Source of the DNA: Thiohalocapsa sp.
GTDB lineage: Bacteria; Pseudomonadota; Gammaproteobacteria; Chromatiales; Chromatiaceae
Length of the DNA: 47,914 nt
Assembly (NCBI RefSeq): GCF_022340605.1
Contig: NZ_JAJDNQ010000074.1
Coordinates: forward strand, 1-47,914
Direction of reading: 5' to 3'
The notes below the pieces were generated by a model. That model searched no databases. It worked only from the letters and a program-made list of their open reading frames with translations, and was not told where the DNA came from. This document shows, in pieces, positions 43,251 through 47,914 of the stretch (position 1 is the first letter of the stretch; each line of letters begins with the position of its first letter). A program made the translations under genes and the position numbers.

Positions 43251-43936
43251 CTACTCATCCAGCGTTCGGACCCGTCCGAAGATCTCCAGCGCCAAGTGCT
43301 GCTGCGTTTCGGTCCTGAAAGCTGGATCTGACATAACCCGCGAAAAGATTTCCTCATTCCCCTCCATGCGCTCGATGAACAGCTCATCGAGCATCCTCTC
43401 CAGGAAAGAAGAGAAGTTGTCCAGGTAGTGGTCGAAGGCCAGCTTGTACCGCACCGCGGCGAGCCGGGAGCCGGTGACGACCATCGCCTTGGCGCGTCCG
43501 CCAAGCTCGTGCATGACGGTCATCCGGAGGTGCTCGATGATCACCGACACCACCTGCTCGATGTTCACCGGATGCAGCTCCAGGTAGCGGGTCAGCGCCT
43601 TCCCCGCCTGCTTCGCGGTACCTGTGGGTCATGCTCCACCTGCTTGATCAGGCCGAAGAAGCGCTTGTAGGTGGTGTAGTTGGCGAGCACGTCGAGGATG
43701 AAGCCCTCCTCGATGGCCTGGCGCATACTGTACTCGTGCGGTTATCCCCATTGCTTGGAGCCGCTCGTACTCGCCCAAGACCTGGTCCTTGGTGGGCGCC
43801 AGCACGCAGTCGAGCCGGCCAGCACCACCATCGGCAGCATGACCAGGCGGTACTGCGGCGGCCGGTACGGTCCACGCAGTCGGTTGGCGATGTCCCAGAT
43901 GTGCCCCTTGAGCTGCTCATGGAGCTGCATGTTCAT
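43251..43936 (-). pseudogene. Type I restriction relic: start of hsdM joined to end of hsdR
   Basis: Reading the minus strand from 43936, the first 39 codons are an HsdM start (MNMQLHEQLKGHIWDIANRL, then PYRPPQYRLVMLPMVVL). A one-base loss near 43820 moves the frame; RLDCVLAPTKDQVLGEYERLQAMG continues it. The text then changes to HsdR: YSMRQAIEEGFILDVLANYT, then after another frame change KALTRYLELHPVNIEQVV and GRAKAMVVTGSRLAAVRYKL, ending LDE at 43251. So most of hsdM, any hsdS and most of hsdR are missing, and two frame breaks remain. This is a decayed deletion product and is not functional. It lies directly after tRNA-Glu, a usual site for defence islands. Confidence 0.85.
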
Positions 43937-44737
43937 CCGTACACGGTTCCTTCTGCTTGGTGTCTCGGCTGGTATCGTTTCTGCGTCAGTGTCAGCGTCA
44001 GCGAGCAACCTGAGACCGTCTGGGACCTATCCCGATAACGAGCGTATGGGCCAGCATAGGGGATGTCCCGAAACCGCAAAGTGTCACTGAATTGAGCTAG
44101 TCCCCTGGGGCCAGCCTTGGCTGCACGCGCACGCACGCATCCGTCACAGGTGCGCCCCCATCCGCGGGCATCGGGGGATGGTGTCCGGGATGGTGATGTC
44201 GGGCGTAGCGGTCCGCCCCCGCGCACCAGGATCTTCAGGAGACGGCTGGAGCATCGGCACGCAGCGGTGTCAGCGGAAGCGGCCGGCAGTTGCAGCAGCA
44301 GCCTCAGCGATCATTGTCTGGGCCACAGTTGCGGCCGCTATGCCGCGCCTGCGGCCTAGGGCCGGTTGCTGGCGGGTCGCTGGGGCGTTGGTAAGGCACA
44401 AGCCACAGTCGCTGAGGTCTTGGTCGGGGACCGTCGCGCCGAATTCGTTAGGCGCGATTGGGCGCTTGACGTTAATCACGGATTCGTCGGCGTCGGACTG
44501 GTGCACGCCCTTGGAATTGTCGATACCTTTCGCTGTTTGGCGCGAGCGAGTTTCGCCCTGGAGGGCGACATTCCGGCCATCGCGACCCGCGTCCGGAGTG
44601 TCGGCCTCCAGGTCGACACGGATCAGCGGCATGGGCGGCCTTGAGAGTGGTCTCGATACTTCCGCATGAGTGCGCTAGGGCATGTCCGCTGCCGTGGTCC
44701 GCGCCGGCGGGCTCCGCCGCCGACGCGCGAGGTCGGA
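43937..44737. other. Unassigned interval upstream of the restriction relic
   Basis: Frames are open on both strands (44178-44669 plus, 44270-44632 minus) with conflicting, unrecognised products. The minus frame begins MPLIRVDLEAD, like tautomerase starts, but the rest does not follow that family. GTCAGC-type tandem words occur near 43985-44005. It may be further decayed island DNA. Confidence 0.4.
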
Positions 44738-45319
44738 TCAGCCGCTGAAGTTGCCGGCGACGAAGTCCCAGTTGATCTTCTCCCAGATCGATTCGAGGTA
44801 CTTCGGGCGGGCGTTGCGGTAGTCGATGTAGTAGGCGTGCTCCCAGACGTCGATGGTCAGCAGGGGCGTGAGGCCATCGGTGAGCGGGGTGGCGGCGTTG
44901 GAGGTGTTGACGATGTCCACGCTGCCGTCGGTGGCTTTCACCAGCCAGGTCCAGCCGGAGCCGAAGTTGGTGGCGGCGGATTGGCTGAAGGCCTTCTTGA
45001 ATTCGTCGAAAGAGCCGAACTTGGCGCTGATGGCATCGGCCAGCGCGCCGCCGGGCTCGCCACCGCCGTTCGGGCTCAGGCAGTTCCAGTAGAAGGTGTG
45101 GTTCCAGACCTGTGCGGCGTTGTTGAAGATGCCGCCGGAGGCGTTCTTGATGATGTCTTCCAGGGACATGTTCTCGAACTCGGTGCCTGGAATCAGATTG
45201 TTCAGGTTGTTGACGTAGGCCTGGTGGTGCTTGCCGTAGTGGTATTCGATGGTCTCGGCGGAGATCACGGGCTCCAGCGCATTTTTCTCGTAGGGCAGAG
45301 GGGGTAGCTCATGGACCAT
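44738..45319 (-). CDS. sodB: Superoxide dismutase, Fe type
   Basis: A 193-residue cytoplasmic enzyme that converts superoxide to peroxide and oxygen. Metal ligands are visible: [15 protein letters not shown] near residue 24, [10 protein letters not shown] near residue 71, and [13 protein letters not shown] near residue 155. The pattern [10 protein letters not shown] and the Gln-poor second shell fit FeSOD rather than MnSOD. The ATG at 45319 starts [16 protein letters not shown], the normal beginning; a longer frame to 45508 is spurious. It is divergent from the hydantoinase gene. Confidence 0.95.
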   Translation of the reverse strand: MVHELPPLPYEKNALEPVISAETIEYHYGKHHQAYVNNLNNLIPGTEFENMSLEDIIKNASGGIFNNAAQVWNHTFYWNCLSPNGGGEPGGALADAISAKFGSFDEFKKAFSQSAATNFGSGWTWLVKATDGSVDIVNTSNAATPLTDGLTPLLTIDVWEHAYYIDYRNARPKYLESIWEKINWDFVAGNFSG

Positions 45320-45593
45320 GTGGTGTCTCCCGATTGGCTTGATTGTGGTTGGAGGAGCGGCTGCTTGGCCGTTGGAACGTCTCGCTGCGGCAATCTTGTG
45401 CCCGCCCCGGGGTATCTCAAGGCAAATGCCGGCCGCGGCGGAGCGTGCCTGCCGGGGGTGAAATCGGTGACCCTCAAGCCCCATCTCACCCCGATATGCC
45501 CTTAGCATGCTGCCCGTCGCGTCTCACTTTGCGGGGCCTCCGGCGGCGTGTGACGATACGGTTTCTATCCAGCCGCAACCGCTTGCCTGCACA

Positions 45594-47159
45594 GTGGACG
45601 CCATCCAGCTCAGCCTCTTCGTCAGCCGTCTGACGGCCGTTTGCGACGAGATGGCGGCGGTGCTGCGCAACGCCGCGCTGTCGCCCAACATCCGCGACCG
45701 GCTCGACTTCTCCTGCGCCGTGTTCGACGCCGGCGGCGCGCTGTGCGCCCAGGCCGCGCACATCCCGGTGCACCTCGGCAGCATGGCCTTCGCGATGGCG
45801 GACCTGGTGGCCCGCTTCGACTGGGCCGACGGCGACATGGTCATCGTCAATGACCCCTTCCTCGGCGGCACCCACCTGCCGGACGTGACGCTGATCGCGC
45901 CCGTGTTCAGCGATGGCGGCGCGGGTGAGCGGGCTTTGGCCGGCTTCGTCGCCAACCGCGCCCATCACGCCGACATCGGCGCCAGCACCCCGGGCTCCAT
46001 GCCCATCTCGGCGCGGCTGGACGAGGAGGGCGTCGTGATCCCGCCGCGGCTCCTGTTGCGCGCGGGCAGCCTCGACGAGGCAGCGCTGGCAGAGATCACC
46101 GGCGCCACCCGCAACCCGGATCATGCCCGCGGCGATTTCTTCGCCCAGATGGCGGCTAACCGCGCCGGCGCCGCCCGCGTGGCCGAGCTTATCGCCAGCA
46201 GTGGGCTTGTCGCCTTCCGCGTCGGGCTTGCGGCCATGAACGATTACGGCGAGCGGCTCGCCCGCGGCGCCATCGGCGCCATTCCGGACGGGCGCTACGC
46301 TTTTCAGGATGTGCTGGACGACGACGGCAGGGGCCTCGAGGACATCCCGATCCGCGCCACGCTGACCATCGATGGCGACCGCGCGCATTGCGACTTTGCC
46401 GGGACCGCGGCGCAGGTGTCCGGCAACGTCAACTGCCCGCTCGCCGTCGCCGCCGCAGCGGTGTTCTACTGCTTCCGCTGCCTGATGCCGGCGGAGACGC
46501 CAGCCTGCGCCGGCGCGCTGCGGCCCATCGCGCTCGCGGCACCACCGGGCTGCCTGGTCAACGCCCGGCGGCCGGCCGCGGTGGCGGCGGGCAACGTAGA
46601 GACCAGCACCCGCATCGTCGACGTGGTGCTCGGTGCCCTGGCTCAGGCCGAGAACGCCACGTGGCACGGCCATATTCCCGCGGCGAGTCACGGCAGCATG
46701 AACAACCTCGCCATCGGCGGCGAGTTGAACGGCCAGCCCTGGGATTACTACGAGACCATCGGCGGCGGCATGGGTGCAGGGGCAACCGGCGGCGGGCTCA
46801 GCGCCGTGCAGACGCACATGACCAACACGCTCAACACGCCCGTCGAGGTCATCGAGTCGCGCTTTCCGCTGCGGGTCATCCGCTACGCCATTCGCCGCGG
46901 CTCCGGCGGCGCCGGGGCCAGGTGCGGCGGCGACGGTCTGATCCGCGAGATTCAATGCCTGGCCCCGGCCCACGTCACCCTCATTGGCGAGCGCCGCCGC
47001 TACGCCCCCTGGGGGCTTGCCGGTGGTGGCGACGGCCAGCCGGGCGGCCAGTGGCGCAATGACCAACCGCTCCCCGGCAAGGTCGCGCTGAACCTGGCGC
47101 CGGGCGATCGGCTGCGCATCGAGAGCGCGGGCGGCGGCGGTTACGGCCGCAAGCCATAG
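45594..47159 (+). CDS. hyuB: Hydantoinase B / oxoprolinase family protein (HyuB), orphan
   Basis: A 521-residue HyuB (family length about 520-580), the subunit that, with HyuA, opens hydantoin or 5-oxoproline-type rings using ATP. It begins DAIQLSLFVSRLTAVCDEM. Conserved parts are SPNIRDRLDFSCAVFD, VNDPFLGGTHLPDV near residue 85, FVANRAHHADIG near residue 119, HCDFAGTAAQVSGNVNCP and the C-terminal GGGGYG. The GTG at 45594 (ACAGTGGACGCC) fits the family start; an in-frame ATG at 45507 would add 29 poorly conserved codons. No hyuA is next to it: upstream is sodB, downstream an integrase start. So either hyuA is elsewhere or it was lost. Confidence 0.85.
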   Translation: MDAIQLSLFVSRLTAVCDEMAAVLRNAALSPNIRDRLDFSCAVFDAGGALCAQAAHIPVHLGSMAFAMADLVARFDWADGDMVIVNDPFLGGTHLPDVTLIAPVFSDGGAGERALAGFVANRAHHADIGASTPGSMPISARLDEEGVVIPPRLLLRAGSLDEAALAEITGATRNPDHARGDFFAQMAANRAGAARVAELIASSGLVAFRVGLAAMNDYGERLARGAIGAIPDGRYAFQDVLDDDGRGLEDIPIRATLTIDGDRAHCDFAGTAAQVSGNVNCPLAVAAAAVFYCFRCLMPAETPACAGALRPIALAAPPGCLVNARRPAAVAAGNVETSTRIVDVVLGALAQAENATWHGHIPAASHGSMNNLAIGGELNGQPWDYYETIGGGMGAGATGGGLSAVQTHMTNTLNTPVEVIESRFPLRVIRYAIRRGSGGAGARCGGDGLIREIQCLAPAHVTLIGERRRYAPWGLAGGGDGQPGGQWRNDQPLPGKVALNLAPGDRLRIESAGGGGYGRKP

Positions 47160-47200
47160 CCGCGCACAACGGTGGGCATGCCGGCGTAATCCCGGGGCCA

Positions 47201-47249
47201 CCGACTTTCAGTCGGCCGCGCCCGCCGCGGGCTCGATGCCCGCGGCGGG
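47201..47249 (+). terminator. Double hairpin after hyuB
   Basis: CCGACT-TTC-AGTCGG, then CCCGCCGCGGGC-TCGAT-GCCCGCGGCGGG. The second has a perfect 12-base stem. No T-run, but it is a strong structured stop. Confidence 0.6.
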
Positions 47250-47391
47250 CGCTGTACGCCGTCTGCCGACGCTGCCGAGCATTGAGCCTCGTACCCGCGT
47301 GTCGCAGACGCCACCGATGCGGCATCGAGCCGCGACGGTTTTGCGCGCCAGGTGGCTGATTCTAATGAACACTCAGTCTAGAGGGCTGTTG

Positions 47392-47413
47392 CGTGCATAA
47401 ATACCGTGCATAA
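47392..47413. repeat. Direct repeat upstream of integrase
   Basis: Two CGTGCATAA copies separated by four bases, about 110 bases before the integrase start. They may be a regulator or integrase arm-type site. Confidence 0.35.
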
Positions 47414-47524
47414 CGGACCGGCGCAGTGCTATGGTTGCGCCTGGCCCTGAACGCAGGGCAGCCGCCGGCGGGACTGGTACTCCCGACGGCGACCTAACCA
47501 CCACCGATGTCAGGAGCATCAGCA

Positions 47525-47914
47525 GTGGCTAAGCGCAATCGTAGCAATCCCACTGGCGGGACCGACACCCGCCACATCGTCCGCCGCCGCAACCTCTGGT
47601 ATTTCCAGCGCGGCATCCCTCGCGAGCACCAAGCGGCCCTCGGCACCAAGCTGTTCTCGCGCTCCCTCGGCACCAGTGATCTCAAGATCGCCCGGCAACG
47701 TCGCGACCTGCTCAATCGGGAATTCGAGTCGATGCTGGCCTCCCTCGCCCCCCAGGTCGAGAGCTGGAGCCCGCGCGGCCTGACCATGACGGCGAGCTAT
47801 GTCCGGCTGCACGCTCCCGGGGAGGCTGCCGAGACCTTCGAGCAGGAAGCCGCCCGCGTCGCCGCCCACCAGCCGACGCCCATGCAGGTCGACGAGCCGG
47901 CCCTTGCCGAGGCC
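47525..47914 (+). CDS. Tyrosine-recombinase-type integrase, N-terminal part (truncated by the window)
   Basis: 130 codons are visible and the frame is still open at the last base. The GTG at 47525 has GGAG eight bases upstream; an in-frame ATG at 47507 is less likely. The start contains RRNLWYFQRGIPREHQAALG, then KLFSRSLGTSDLKIARQRRDLL, the DUF6538-type arm-binding and N-terminal domain of integrases of the phage family. The catalytic domain (Arg, His, Tyr) would lie beyond the window. Its presence says that a mobile region begins here or extends to the right. It follows hyuB after a double hairpin. Confidence 0.78.
   Translation, partial: MAKRNRSNPTGGTDTRHIVRRRNLWYFQRGIPREHQAALGTKLFSRSLGTSDLKIARQRRDLLNREFESMLASLAPQVESWSPRGLTMTASYVRLHAPGEAAETFEQEAARVAAHQPTPMQVDEPALAEA

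Noticed and set aside
44270-44632. Minus frame starting MPLIRVDLEAD as a tautomerase
   Set aside because: Only the first residues resemble the family; no continuation in any frame.

Overview
This window is high-GC chromosomal DNA from a proteobacterium. Several genes point to a free-living gammaproteobacterium that fixes nitrogen, plausibly a purple sulfur bacterium or relative (Chromatiales): CowN, HemP, a PrsT-like TPR protein, CysZ, Fe-type SodB, HtpX, Pta-AckA, UvrA, and GTCGTT microsatellite repeats of a kind I associate with those genomes. This placement is inferred from gene content; no rRNA is present.

Layout. 1-2.6 kb is almost empty apart from one exported hypothetical protein. 2.6-10.6 kb is a plus-strand glycan locus. 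It holds two glycosyltransferases, a DegT-type sugar aminotransferase, a GDP-fucose-synthase-like SDR with altered catalytic residues, a flippase-like membrane protein, a polyprenyl-phosphate glycosyltransferase and a GT39 transferase. The last four types recall the logic of the Arn (lipid A aminoarabinose) pathway. 10.6-12.3 kb holds a 56-residue HemP gene with its own promoter and dyad operator, and a divergent CobD. 12.3-14 kb is a small operon of overlapping short exported or membrane proteins between strong hairpins.

14.2-24.2 kb is the most interesting part, a lasso-peptide-like RiPP locus. It has an HPr-kinase-like protein, a PqqD-type recognition protein (B1), a nucleotidyltransferase, an ABC exporter, a transglutaminase-like B2 protease, a SET-domain protein, an ATP-grasp protein and an asparagine-synthase-like cyclase (C). 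A short minus-strand ORF at 20631-20816 fits a lasso precursor: a leader with YxxP, Thr at -2, and an Ala1...Glu9 core. SET and ATP-grasp members are not part of the standard lasso set.

24.5-35.3 kb is mostly housekeeping: FmdB, a DUF4124 protein, Pta-AckA, a TPR lipoprotein, a FecR-like exported protein, CysZ, a metallophosphoesterase and CowN. It is interrupted by a repeat family. One pair of inverted elements with a variable GTCGTT tract flanks two genes, and one pair of inverted 27-28 bp arrays sits between cowN and uvrA. 35.8-42.7 kb carries UvrA, a PrsT-like TPR protein and HtpX on the minus strand. 42.9-43.2 kb has tRNA-Ala(GGC) and tRNA-Glu(TTC). Next to them is a decayed type I restriction locus in which the start of hsdM is joined to the end of hsdR. 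The right end has sodB, an orphan hyuB and the start of an integrase that runs off the window.
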